DNA from: Membranipora membranacea
Lineage: Eukaryota; Bryozoa; Gymnolaemata; Cheilostomatida; Membraniporidae
Direction of reading: 5' to 3'
Assembly: GCA_914767715.1 (NCBI GenBank)
Contig: OU612068.1
Location: 32,304,001 to 32,364,000 of the forward strand
Length of the DNA stretch: 60,000 bases
The notes under the pieces are model-generated. The model was not told where the DNA came from. It saw only the letters and a list, made by a program, of their open reading frames with translations, and did no database searches. The position numbers and the translations under genes are program-made. Below, one piece after another: positions 34,812 to 46,735 of the stretch; position 1 is the first letter of the stretch, and each line of letters opens with the position of its first letter.

Positions 34812-34937
34812 AGTTCCTCAAAAAACTGGATAACCTTGTTGATGTTCCCAACATTTGTAAAAATGTTGGGAACATCAACAAGGTTATTCAGTTCCTCAAA
34901 AAACTGGATAACCTTGTTGATGTTCCCAACATTTGTA
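34812..34937. repeat. Direct-inverted-direct triplet of a 35-47 bp unit
   Basis: Two identical 47-base direct copies (34812-34858 and 34891-34937, containing CTGGATAACCTTGTTGATGT) flank an inverted copy of about 34 bases. The inverted copy can pair with either neighbour. This looks like a local rearrangement product or foldback expansion. Confidence 0.8.
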
Positions 34938-35259
34938 GAAATGATACAAAATACATTATTCCTCTGATGACAAATGTTTGTCACTGCTCACAAAATTAAT
35001 CTTGTTCAAAATAAAATGTTTACATGTTGATGATTTTGTGTGATACCAGCAGGTATTTTGAAAAAAACAAAAAATGAAAAATCCAAAGCTCAAATAGTAT
35101 TGCGTCAAAGGTGTTACGCCAGTTTCCACCATCACTGCTAGACATGAAATGGAGTAAATTAGAATAATATAATAAAATAAAATCTATAATACCACAGTAA
35201 TGTCGCTATGACAATATTAGATGTTATGACATCCAACAGTTGCTCGCTCCCTACTATCA

Positions 35260-35499
35260 CAGGCCCGTAGTTCTAGGGGAGGCAGGGAGGCACTGTCTCC
35301 CCTAGAAAGTTAAATAGAGTGGCCTAAAAATACTAAAATTGAATAATCCATGTTAGAATAAGCTCCTCTGGGATTTCCATTTGCTAATTATATGCCTTAA
35401 ATTGCACAGGGAGGAACTTACAGCACCCCTCCTGGTGATGCTTCGGACTCGCCTCAGACTTTTGCCTCCCCTACCGTTTTTTTCTAAACTACGGCCCTG
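35260..35499. mobile_element. Short DNA transposon (MITE) with CAGGSCCGTAGTT ends
   Basis: The left end CAGGCCCGTAGTTCTAGGGG and the complement of the right end (CAGGGCCGTAGTTTAGAAAA) are inverted copies, and both are followed by AGGGGAGGCA. Total length is 240 bp with no ORF. The flanks share only TATC, so the target duplication is uncertain. Confidence 0.7.
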
Positions 35500-35658
35500 T
35501 ATCGTTTAGGATTCAGTTCTCAACTCTCAAATAACAGCCTTAAATAATAATTGTGTAGGTCTGAAATGTGTACGCAGGAAGACAATGTGCAAAAAGTTGA
35601 TGCATATAGTTAGGGAATTATTCAGTGATAATAAGCTGCCATGTAAATAATGTGGACT

Positions 35659-38600
35659 TTATGCCAGTAAGTGGTCTCTAGTGTTCTGGTAATGATGTAG
35701 TAATGGTACGCGTTGTGGTGTTCTGACTATATTCATCACCATGTAACCATCCCTACTTGTAGTCACTTCTGAAGGGTGGGCTCTGTTTGGAAGTAATGGA
35801 GCTACTCTCTCGTAGGGGCGTGTGGGGTCAGTGACGTCTGACCCAGTTAGCATAGACCCTCTCTCAAAAGTTGATATGGATTGAGAAGACAATGGAACAG
35901 GAGGGCCATCACGTGTGTTGTTAAAGGTTCTGTTTGTCTGTCCCACACCGACAATCAGCGTTGTGTTTGTTGCAATCGTTTTCAACCTTTAAATGAAAGT
36001 ATAATCAACATGTTTGGATATGCCTGCGATATTTTTGGTCCCGTTTCGGTCCAGAGGAGGTGGACTAAAGGGACAAAACTCTGATGTTGGTTGCACCCGG
36101 ACAATCTGCTCAGAAAGAACAGGTCAACGAAAAATATATCAGAGCCCTAACCAATGTTATGCCATTTCCTCAATGGATAATTATATACAATAGGTAAAAT
36201 ATAAGGATATTTATGGAATAATAATGAACTTTGCACTTGTCTGAATTGGGATAAGATCAACAGGTAATCAACAGTGTCAACTTACCTTATTTGAGCCTTG
36301 GTCAGTTTGATGCTCAACACTAAGATTGAAATAAGAAAGAGAGCTGCAATAAGAGCTCCACCAATAGCAAACACGTGAAAACGACTGACGTTATCTGTCT
36401 CTGATTCGACATCTTGAATTTGAACAACACCACCTGTATTTGAAAAAAAGGCACCGCCTGTTCAGTAAACAAACATGTCACAAAGACTTTAGTGGGTACT
36501 ACCAGGATATTACAATGTCCTATTATGTGCTTGAATCGGCTGTCTAACCTATGAGAGATAAATGTATGAGGTAGCTTAGCTTAACAAAGCTTGATAAGAC
36601 AGGCTAGAGGGAGCTAAGCTGCCAGAACTCGTAAATGTCTCCCCCAGCAAGGGGGCGGCGGAGGAGGGGCAAGAGTTTGTGAGGCCAAAACTAGCTATTG
36701 TCCAGAGCCCCATTTATAGTGTTAGCTCTTATCTCTTCATTTCCACACATTCTTCCAACATGATGACAGCCTGAAGCATATGAAATGCAAATCTCAGAAT
36801 AAATTCAACAGTAGGGTAATGAATAACAATATGGTTTGAGATGAACAATGCTAAGTCAATAGCGACCGCCAACAGGCGTGCAATGTGCAAGTTCATTATA
36901 AGCCAGTTAACATGATTTGACGTATACTCTTTCTTCTGTGTCATTTGAAGTTGTACTATGGCCATCTTGTGTAGATGGGCTGATGTTGTGTGGGGTGTTT
37001 ACACTCGAACTTTCAGTTGCAGCTTTTTCTGTTGTTTCTGCTTTGGTGCCTGGTTGAATTGTAATAAGGCCTCTTGAAGGCAGGCTGATATTCTCCTGGC
37101 TTCCAAATGTACACCCGGCTGCTCAACCAAACATTATCAAACCAATTTTTTTTCAAGAATTAAGGTAATTTCACAGTGACATCATATATTGGTTAATGTG
37201 GAAACATTTACTTTGATGAGAATTTGTCGAAAGTGGTGGGGTTATGCCTTCTCTCCAATATTTTACCAACATCATAGGGATGTAGTCATCAACTAGTAGA
37301 ATGCAAATAAAACCTAGAAATTCTTTATGAATATTTATCATGAAGTATTAAAAAAAAACTTTTTTTAAATGGGAATTACTCTGAGTAATTGTTTCAGCTA
37401 TATCTTTGGTATACTGACCTGATAGATAATTGATTCCGATAGTCCATATGTAATCTCTGGCTCCGATAACTATAGCACTCATGTGATGGGAGAACATGAT
37501 GGAGAACGGCCTCTCAAGACCATTGACTACTGTAGCAGGTTCCCATGGCCTACCACACAGGTTGTCAGCAATTGTCAGATCACTTCCGTCAATTACAGTC
37601 AGCTGGTTTTTATTACCGATAGATGAGTGCCGATTCCTCCCATAATGTGTGACAATGTAAAAATCGGTGAAGGGAATGCGCATTATACCGTGGGGTTCAA
37701 AATTTAAATCTAGTTTAGTACAGCTTAGTTGTTTAAGATCCACTTTGATCACTGCTGTTCCCAAGTTCATGTAACCTTCTACATTGACAAATAAAAAGGT
37801 TCGGTTTTCATTAATGGCAAGGTCTTGAGGGCTTTGTAAGTAGCTGCAATTCAGATTTGTGATGAGATCTTCTACAAAATCATACTCCAAGCGAAACCTT
37901 CGAATTGCATTATTCTCCTTGTCAGATATAAAATATTCAGAATTGTAATCTCCTAAAATGATACCAAATGGTTTTGAGAATTTAGCTTCACTGCTATTTC
38001 CATTTCTGTAGCCTCTCCCGTTGCATTTTCCAATTTTCGATTTAGTTTTCAAAGTATCCCGTGACAGGAGCCTGATACAATGATTGTGACTGTCAACGGC
38101 TAATATTGCAGTCTTGTTCACCTGTGTGAATCCAGACAAGAAATTGAATTCTGCCTCAAGTCCATCGTACTCGTGGTACCCTAGACCACTATTGCCAAAC
38201 ACATCTTTTATTGTGGCAGATTTGTTTTTATACATGTACGTATATAAATATCCATAGCTAGACATGAGTACTTGATCCGGATTGGCGAGGTCATCTTCAA
38301 TATGATACGTTGTCCTGTTAGGAGTCGCCACCCGACGTGTTGCCTGAGTAAGAGTGCAAAATCTAAAATAAAGTTGAAAAATAATATATCTGAATTTCCA
38401 TCAACAATAGTCATAGGTAAACCACGAACAAATTGTCAAACAGAAAGGCTGAGTAACACTTGTACCATGAACCAGTGGTGCATTCATCGGTAGGGCCAGG
38501 GGCCATGACCCTACCACTTTTTCAGCAGGTCAATTTTGAAAAAAAAATCTAAAAATTGCCATAAGTGTTTATGAATGCACATTGACTTTATTTATGTTTA

Positions 38601-39478
38601 TCAATAACAAGTTTTCAGGGGACACCTTGTATGTAGGGATGTATGTATGTATGTATGTAGCTGATGTACTGATGTAGCTGTTTTCAATAGCAAATGTTTG
38701 TCACGAGATGTAGAGTTGATGAAAAAGGTTGGTTAAAATCAGATGTATTATCACACACCACATCCCAATGGGTGCGCGGCAAAATATTATTTGCCTTAAT
38801 GGCGAGGCTGCAATGTCTGCGCAAGGTCGCTCTCTGTTTGCAGGCAGGTCAGAGCACACCTGGGTGCCAACCAAATCCCAGTAGTCGATGGACTGCAGCG
38901 GGATTCGAACACAAGACCTTCATCACTTGCATACTGAAGCATCGGCGCTCTAACCAAACTGAGCCACCTTCTACTCCTAATAGTTTGTCTTATTTAGCAA
39001 GGATTTAGGGCTTTAACCCAAGCGCCAAACTCGTATCATTCTGTTTTGGTGACATTACTAATGGCACCTCATCCAGTGTGAATGAACTGAAACATCGGTT
39101 TTGAAACATTGGCAGAAATTCATAACAAAGCTAGAATGCGTTTCAATCATGTTTTCTTCCCTCACCTGTTACATTCTGTAGAGAGTGCACAGGTAAACCA
39201 AGGAGTAAACAAACACAGGATCAGCTGTAAAATATGTAAGAGGCTGCAAAATAGTTTACATTTCTTTTTGATGTTGAAGACAAATCTACAGAGTATGGCG
39301 AGTATGGATTTATATCAAAAATGAAATCAGTTAGATTAATCATAACTTACTTTGCTCATTAGGGAATTTGAATACTGTAAGCTAAGATAGTATATTAGCA
39401 GTAAGCTACAAAGTAAAGCAAGTTTTCTTCGTCCATAACCCAAAGTGTACATACCTGCAGAGAATACTGGATGTCCAT
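35659..39478 (-). CDS. Gene C: NHL-repeat type I receptor with YxxM tail
   Basis: Exons (- strand): 39455-39478, 39166-39224, 37419-38362, 36957-37118, 36286-36433, 35659-35986; the sum is 555 codons with stop (554 residues). The leader is split by a phase-0 intron (MDIQYSLQ / LILCLFTPWFTCALS). Exon 3 holds the NHL-type propeller (EYDGLEAEFNFLSGF, DSHNHCIRLL, DKENNAIRRF). Exon 4 is a Ser/Thr/Glu stalk (TEKAATESSSVNTPHNISPS). Exon 5 is the membrane helix (FAIGGALIAALFLISILVLS). The tail carries RPYERVAPLLP and GYMVMN. The exon 4 donor (CATA/GTACAA) is non-optimal; I chose it because it keeps phase and has an exact counterpart in gene D. Gene D, 2.2 kb upstream on the same strand, is a tandem duplicate. 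Confidence 0.86.
38639..38660. repeat. (ATGT)n microsatellite
   Basis: About five GTAT units in a row, in the intron between exons 2 and 3 of gene C. Confidence 0.85.
38757..38980 (-). mobile_element. tRNA-derived SINE, third family
   Basis: On the - strand an A box TGGCTCAGTTTGGTTAGAG and a B box GTTCGAATCCC form a tRNA-like head starting near 38980. A body with CTGCAGTC, ACCTGCCTGCAAACAGAGAG and GCCTCGCCATTAAGGCA follows. Related pieces lie at 40452-40535, 47150-47262 and 57595-57770. It lies within an intron of gene C. Confidence 0.78.
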
Positions 39479-40115
39479 TTTACCGAAGAAATTGATCAGG
39501 AGGTATTCGATGTTGATAAGATGAGAAAGAAGTGATTTTTGTTTGCACAGTTGATTGACTAAACCTCTCAAGTTATCCCATCAAGGATCTGTCATAACAT
39601 GTTGATATTTGAGATGTCGTTCACTGGTTGCCAAGATTTTTATGGCATCACATTTTGGACAAGAAAGCTAGAAAAATTCTGATGAGCGCAAATGTACATA
39701 GCCTTTCAGATAATCGGTTTTTTTTTCTATTTACAAAAGAAATAAGTATTGTGCAGCTTTACTAAATACTGAAAAGATCCCTCAACTAAATACGCAAGTC
39801 AAAGATATGAGTCATCCATGTTGGATATTGGCCAGTAATGGCCTGGATTTGCACAATAATTGTTCAAATTCCATGACAATGTGATAATGGCCATCTGAGT
39901 AATGCCTTTCTTCTCTTTCCATACACCTGATAAATAGATAAATACTAATACCAAATACTAAAATTATTTCCCAAACTATTTCCATATTAGTTTTCAATGC
40001 TGCAGATTCTGAATCAAAAATAATTTTTATCCTATTATAAGCGGTTATCAAGATAACCCTCTTTTCAGCACGTTTTTCCTATGCGGCGTGGGTTAAAAGT
40101 ACCAAACTGGAGAGA

Positions 40116-40161
40116 GGACAGCTCCGAATTGAGGCCTAAATCAGAGCTTAGAAAACTGTCT
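40116..40161. repeat. Second copy of the short repeat at 638-683
   Basis: Same orientation and nearly the same bases as 638-683 (ggacagctccgaattgaggc... ending in gaaaactgtct). Confidence 0.55.
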
Positions 40162-40451
40162 ATAACATCTTCTCGTACAGTCAGCGATTTTAGACCAAAG
40201 CACTGTCACACAGAGACAAGACACTGTTAAACTAAAGCACTGTCACACAGAGATGAGACGCTGTACCTTATTTTAATTTTTCATGTCAAACCGTCACAAC
40301 AATTTTTATGCAAGCTGAAAGATTTTTAGTGCCATGTCAACCCGGAGCACCCCGTGATCCATTTTTATTATCACATGGTAATATCAGATCTGATAATAAA
40401 ACTAAACTAAACTCAACTAAGCACATTACACTGTTTACTGGGTAAAGTAAA

Positions 40452-40535
40452 GTTACCTGCCTGCAAACAGAGAGCAAATTGACGTAGATATTACGGCCTC
40501 GCCAATAAGGCACTAATATTTCGTCGCCCATGCCT
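40452..40535 (+). repeat. Fragment of the third SINE family
   Basis: It contains ACCTGCCTGCAAACAGAGAG followed by GCCTCGCCAATAAGGCA and AATATTT, the body of the SINE at 38757-38980 without its tRNA head. Confidence 0.7.
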
Positions 40536-41610
40536 CGGGATGGGCGAGTGATAAGACGCCAGATTTTTTTAATCAACATATCCTACCACAGCACATCCAG
40601 CATCAACTACATAAAGGAAAACCTTCATCCAAATGCACTGGTTTACACATCTTCCTAGTACTCTGATAATCGTATATCCTGAGTTCAGATAAAAGATAAT
40701 TCTAAGTTTTATGACATGGAACTTAGAATTATCTCCTCATTGGAAATAGGGAGACAGTACTGTCCCAATAAAAAAGTCGACGAAGCTAATAAACGAGACC
40801 AGTTGGTGTCAGATATCTGTTCACACACACAAGCATTCAGGTAGTCATCATAGAAACACAGTAGAACCACAAAAGGTGACTTGAAATCAAAGAAAACATC
40901 ACAACTTGACACAAGATTAATGGAGTTCAAGTGTCTAAAATCAAGTATAAGAAGTTGATATATTTATGTATGTTTATTTATAATTCAATTTATAGATAAA
41001 ATGTACATTTAATGTCAGCTTCTTGTAGAAATGATTTCTATAAAATACACCCAACTATATATACATTTTTAATTTGACAGACATTATCATCTTGGTGGAT
41101 GTTTCTAATAACGTGCCTAAGAAATTACGACAAAAGTAAGGGGGAAATAAGGAGAAAAAATGATAATGTTTTGTTTTTGGAGGATTGATTGGTATATCAT
41201 ATCAGAATGTATTCTCAAGAATACAGAGACTAACAGTTTTAAAAATATATGAAGAAAGTTTGAAAACTATGGATGAAAAAAAAACCAATCAATTGGTATA
41301 ATGAGCGAATAAAAAGACGAACACATCAACTCAATATGCTGTGGTATGCTGGACAATGGAGGGCGTGGGTTATATTGATTGATAAAAAAGTTAATCTTGG
41401 TCTTGTTCTTGGCCTAGGTCCCAAGTAGTACATTATGCAGTAGATATCAAAAATACTTCTTTTTGCTCTCTAAGGATAACTCTTCATTTAAGTTGTATTT
41501 AGCTGCCAATTAAAGGTATCATCAAATAGAAGTGCTGCCCTCAAAAACATCCCAGCTTTGTGACACTATCATGAGATATATTTATATAATGCATTGGTGA
41601 TGACATTCTT

Positions 41611-41616
41611 TTTATT
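41611..41616 (-). promoter_or_regulatory. Polyadenylation signal of gene D
   Basis: AATAAA on the - strand, 27 bases past the stop codon of gene D. Very close to the stop but otherwise canonical. Confidence 0.5.
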
Positions 41617-41642
41617 CGGAAATGCAAAATCTGCACAAGAAT

Positions 41643-44600
41643 TCATGCGAGGAAATTCTCCCTGGTGTTTTGGTAATGATGTAGTAATAACGGCACTTCC
41701 TGTACAGTTCTTACTTGATTCATCGGCATGTAACCATCCTCATTTGTAGCCAGATCTGAAGGGTGGGCTCTGAGTGGAAGTAGTGGAGCCACTCTCTCAT
41801 ATGGACGGGTAGGATCAGTGATTGAGGAGCCAGTAAGGTTAGAGCTTCTGTCTAAGGACGCGATAACTTGAGGAATTGATGGGAGACTAAGATCTGCTAA
41901 CCCATGATTTCTGTTTGCCTGCTCCTCCCCTCTGTTCGCTCTGTGGTTCGTTGTTATCTCTTTTAACCTTTAAAATAAATTGTGAAAACATATTATACTT
42001 CTTATAATCCCGAGCAACATTGGTCCAGTAGCTGAGTTACAAAGGATAGTTCCGGTATCTGTGTCTTTTGCAATGTTAATGTTGTGTATTTTGTTCATTG
42101 TTTTTTTACTGATGTACGATCAGCAAGTATTTCTCATACACTATACCTACTTAATTTGAGCCTTGGTGAGTTTGATGCCTAACACCAACATTGAAATAAT
42201 GAAGAGAGCTGCAATAAAGGCTGCTCCGATAGTAAAAAGATGAGTGCGGCTGATATCTGGTGCTGATGAATCATCACCTTGACTTTCTCCAGCATACCCT
42301 GAATGATATAAAATATTATGTATTGTGTCTTGACTTGAGCTTGTATACTATCTGCTATACATTGACAGTAGAGGCTCAAGAGGTGCGTGTTGAAATTCAA
42401 ATTACCATAGCCTAACCCATAACAGCAGAGAGGGCGCCCTGATATGGAGGTACGTTTCTTAGTGATGTCTTTATGTTCTGGAGCATACCAGATGGACATA
42501 TCACCCCAAGAGCACAAGTTTATATTAACTGGTAAATCGATAAACACCAGTCTACTTGAATTTTTGGAAGCCTCCGACACATAATGACATAGAGGAAAGT
42601 TGACTCTGCCAACCATTGAAATCAAAGCTATTAGAGAGGTTTTGACCAGCCAACCTGATTGATTGCCTAGTATTGGATCCACTGGATGGGGGGTGTAACT
42701 ATGGCTCTCCTGTGTAGGCGAGCTATCGACACTCTCAGATGTGCTTTTACTGGCTCCTTTCATTGTCGGGATAGCTGGAATAGTCCTATTAGGCACGGTG
42801 CTCTCCGACCTTCTAATGTTACATCCACCTGATCATACCAAACAACATCTTATCAATCAGTTCAGATATGACAGGTTAAATCAAAACACAAAACAAATAA
42901 CTACTGCAAGGAAAGCTACACTACAATTTCAGGCATTATCTAAGTCTAGCCTGGGCAGGCTGTTGGGGGTCCCACACCCTCCCACACCCAGCAGCCTGTC
43001 CAGGCTAATATAAGCCTGGGCTGAGAAATAAGCCTGGGCTGAGAAATAAGCCTGGGCTGAGAAATAAGCCTGCCAATGCTACCATGATGTTATAGAAAAA
43101 AGTGAGCTCACCCGTCACCCCCAGTATCCATATATGATCTCTGGCTCCGATGACTGTAGCGTTTATGTAATGGGAGAACATGATGGAGTACGGATTTTCA
43201 AGATCATTAATTATTGCAAGAGGATCCCATTTGTAACCGCACATATTGTCAGCAATTTTGAAACTTTCTCCATCGATGCCAGTCAGCTGGTTTTGATTAT
43301 CAGTGGACGCTAGCTGAGGATTACCCCCATGATGTGTGACAATGTAAAAATCAGTAAAAGGAACACGCATTATACCGTGGGGCTCAAAACCTAAGGTTAA
43401 TACTTCACAGTTTAGTTGTTTAAGATCTACTTTGACCACGCCTTTTCCTGACCCATTACGACCTTCAACATTGACAAATAGGAATGTTCTGTTTTTGTTG
43501 ATGGTAAGATCTTGAGGGTTTTGCAAGCTGTGGCAAGTTGATGGTGAATTATGAGTGACGAGATCTTCCACAGTTTCCTCTTTCAATCGATATCTTCGTA
43601 CTGCATTATTACCTTTGTCAGTTATAAAATATTCATCATTATAATCGCCTAGAATGATTCCATATGGGTTTGAAAATCTAGCTTCTGTACGAATTCCATT
43701 CTTGTGGTCTTTTTGAGTGCAGACTCCAATCGCAGTTTGAGTTGATTTAGTGTCCCGCAACAGGAACCTGATACAATGATTGTGGCTGTCAACGGCTAGT
43801 ATTGCAGTCTTGTTCACCTGTGTGAATCCAGTTAAGTAATTGAATTCTGCGTCAGTTCCATAAGACTGATAGTTCCCTATCCCTCTGCTGCCAAACACAT
43901 CTTTTATAATGCCAGATTTGTTGTTATACATGTATGTATATAAATAGCCATAGCTAGACATGAGTAATTGATCCGGATTGGCGAGGTCATCTTCAATATG
44001 ATATGTTGTCCTGTTAGGAGTTGCAACTCGTTTCTTTGCTAAGGTGAACTTGCAAGTACTAATAAATAAAGAAATGGACAGTCCATCAAGAGTATTAATC
44101 TTTTATGTAATAAATATATATAATTGAAAAGAAGAGGAGAGATAATGATTAAACATGATTAGAATAAACTGACTGGCTGAGATTATGTACGGGTAATGAT
44201 TTTTGCCAGCACAACCAAGGTTTCAAAATAAAAATATTATCTTTTAGCAACATATACAAATGTTTCAAAACAATTGTGGATTATGGAGGTCTTGTTCCTG
44301 TCATATATGATGTGCTGTTTATTACGTATCCTTACCTGTCACATTCTGAAGATGCAAAAGTACTCAAAACACAGACCAACAGCTGTAAAAGAGAGCATTA
44401 ATGTGTAAATGGAGAATTCTTTTGGTGATTCGCTATAAAGTCATTCACCGGGTCGACCAAGTCAGCGATATCAATCAATAATGTCCAAAAAACGTGAGCA
44501 AAAAAATTAAACCTGACACAAAGTATAGAAATTCCTAGATTCAACCAGTATGGCTACACTTTTTACTTGCCAGTCAAACTTTTGTTCCATTCTGGATTGA

Positions 44601-45137
44601 CACAGGTCTGATTGTTGACCCTGTACTGTAAAGTAAGTACAGCTGTTGGGTTTGTGTAGCATCGCAAAGTATCTATATACACAGGCACTTTGTTGCACCT
44701 GCAACCCAAGCAGGGTGTCTGAATAGTCAAAGATTTCTCTAAGCGCTGCAACCCGATCATCAGATTCAGTTGTTCATTAATAAAAAAATCTCAATTCGCT
44801 CAAACAAATTTATATTTGAACATAGACTGCCAAACATCCACGAGCTCTTGACACTCAGGCCTTCTTATCTATAACAGCGTTCAAATCCTTCACCACTTAC
44901 AGGACTGCTCCCATAAGTTATGATCTATCTATACTTGCGAAACACTGCCAGGTCATAGGATACAGACACAGTGCAGCACATGGAGTGACAAACAGAAGTC
45001 CTGATTATCTGTCACAGTAAATTTAGCAACTTTCGTTCTGATAACTCACTCACTTCCCGTATTCCCATATACATACATATACATACCTGGAGAAGACAAG
45101 TAGTGCGGAGGCTGGAGATTAGTATTTGATATGTCAT
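41643..45137 (-). CDS. Gene D: NHL-repeat type I receptor, tandem copy of C
   Basis: Exons (- strand): 45087-45137, 44336-44382, 43112-44058, 42700-42828, 42151-42298, 41643-41967; the sum is 549 codons with stop (548 residues). The leader is split by a phase-0 intron (MTYQILISSLRTTCLLQ / LLVCVLSTFASS). The propeller begins with the same VATPNRTTYHIEDDLANPDQ as gene C and has DSHNHCIRFL and DKGNNAVRRY units. A Ser/Thr stalk follows, then a helix (FTIGAAFIAALFIISMLVLG). The tail has RPYERVAPLLP and GYMPMN, both shared with C. Exon 4 could instead run on to a donor near 42410 (CTATG/GTAATT), adding roughly 95-100 residues with several cysteines (SLCSW-like and PLCCYG). Both choices keep phase. 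The shorter one matches C. Confidence 0.86.
43012..43072. repeat. 18-bp tandem repeat, 3.4 copies
   Basis: The unit aagcctgggctgagaaat is repeated perfectly, in the intron just after the propeller exon of gene D. If the intron were retained it would encode LFLSPG repeats to a stop, which explains a long open frame there. I treat it as intronic. Confidence 0.9.
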
Positions 45138-46469
45138 GTTGTTTCTCTTACTCTCTGAATGTTGATAATCATACAATGCATCATAATCAGCATTATCAGC
45201 TACAGCTTATCTAGATTCGCTTGCCCTGATGAGATGTTATTTTTCAAAGACGGAAGGTGAAGAAATAAAACTGAAAATGCATTATACTTCATATCAATAC
45301 ATAATGAACAATCCAAAAGCTTTTTTATTTACTTAAGTAACCTAGCATATTTTGTCATTGGATTATTTTTATATCTATTGACCTCCTTATTGTAGAAAAA
45401 AAATGAGTCATCATTGCTGGATATCAGCCAAGTTATACGGGGATTTCTCAAGCTGTGATGGGGGACTTTAAAGGATTCGGGAAGTTTTTTATCTCTCATG
45501 CATTCAAACTGATAAGCGTTAAGTGCTTATTTGTATTTGACTGTAAGCATGAAGTAATTCTTAGGGCTAAAATTTCAAAAATTCATCAGTTGCATCTAAG
45601 AATATCAGACACCATTTCTTTACAGTCAGCATCATAGGAGCACTAGCACACTACAGGCACCAGTACCTTCCCATCCAAACTGGATCGTAATAATAATCTA
45701 CATCTACAGACTGCTCATTATTATCAGATTTGCTGCTGAGACTATGCGGGGGGGGGGCATGCTCCAGGATGCAACTTCCATGAAAAATTTCAAATATATG
45801 ATGCTAAAAACATATAAGTTGTGTGTTTGACTTATGGATGCCAAATATGAGTGACAAATAATGACTTGGAAGGTTGGAAATAATGGAATGGAGTTTATTT
45901 TAATAATTGTGATAAAACCACATTATAATTTAATGACATTGAAATATGTAGTAACACGACTCGATAATGGCCAGCTCAAAAGGCAGACAATTACAATCAC
46001 AATTACAATTATAAGAGCCTGTTTTTTCATCATGATAAGCATTATACAATTTTTATTTTGGCAGACAATAACATCACAGAGTATGGATCCTTACTCTGTG
46101 ATATCATCTTGACTTGATGTTTTCCCACAAGGTGACTAAAGGAGATATTGAAATAAATTATGTGAGAAAGGCATTAAGCCTGGTAGTGGTACCCCATCAA
46201 CTGCATGACTGTCGCAGGAACTCATCTGCGCTCATGCACGACCACTTGTGCATTGCTGTGATTGATGGGTACAAAATACACAGAGATCGTGCGTTTACAA
46301 ATACCTTCGCACGATAGTAGAATTGATTCTACTGTTGTGCGATATGTTGTGCTGCATTTTGTGGTACCCACAAATTCTTTAATGATTGCCAGTGCAAAAT
46401 CTTAGAAATTCGTGAGATTAAAAAAGCACATTGGCTTTAGAGAAAAGGGGAAAAACGGAGGAAAATGGC

Positions 46470-46735
46470 AGATGTATATGATATGATAGATGTATATTAT
46501 ATATATTATTTAGATGTATATTATATAGATGTATATTATATGGATGTATATTATATGATAGATGTATATTATATGATAGATGTATATTATATGATAGATG
46601 TATATTATATGATAGATGTATATTATATGATAGATGTATATTATATATATTATATAGATGTATATTATATAGATGTATATTATATGATAGGTGTATATTA
46701 TATGATAGATGTATATTATATGGAGGATTGTAGAA
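46470..46735. repeat. Minisatellite of gatgtatattatat(gata) units
   Basis: About 15 tandem units of 15-18 bases with small variants over roughly 265 bp. Both strands are open by chance (DVYYMI repeats on +, IYIYHI repeats on -). No gene is inferred. Confidence 0.92.

Larger units (their letters stand above)
26680..35658. other. Gap between genes B and C, repeat-rich
   Basis: Nine kilobases with no supportable host gene. Identified contents are a SINE (27195-27400), several inverted-repeat structures (28511-30163), a MITE (30538-30863), a LINE fragment (31726-32830), an hAT-type element (33342-34741), a triplicated palindrome (34812-34937) and another MITE (35260-35499). Somewhere here should lie the leader exon and promoter of gene B. 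Confidence 0.55.
39479..41642. other. Gap between genes C and D
   Basis: About 2.2 kb holding the 5' flank of gene C and the 3' flank of gene D. Besides a SINE fragment (40452-40535) and a short repeat (40116-40161) I see no coding signal. Confidence 0.55.

Noticed and set aside
35261-35499. hAT assignment for the 240-bp MITE
   Set aside because: The ends resemble some hAT families, but the flanks do not show an 8-bp duplication, so the superfamily is left open.
36729-36965. 78-codon frame on the - strand near the gene C stalk
   Set aside because: It starts at the ATG inside the stalk exon in another frame and runs into the intron. The stalk frame is the one that keeps phase with the helix exon.
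42955-43072. CRISPR-like array
   Set aside because: The units are contiguous with no unique spacers, and the DNA is animal. It is a simple tandem repeat.
43005-43105. LFLSPG-repeat C-terminus for gene D
   Set aside because: It arises from reading through the donor at 43111/43112 into an 18-bp tandem repeat. Splicing to the stalk exon keeps phase and matches gene C.
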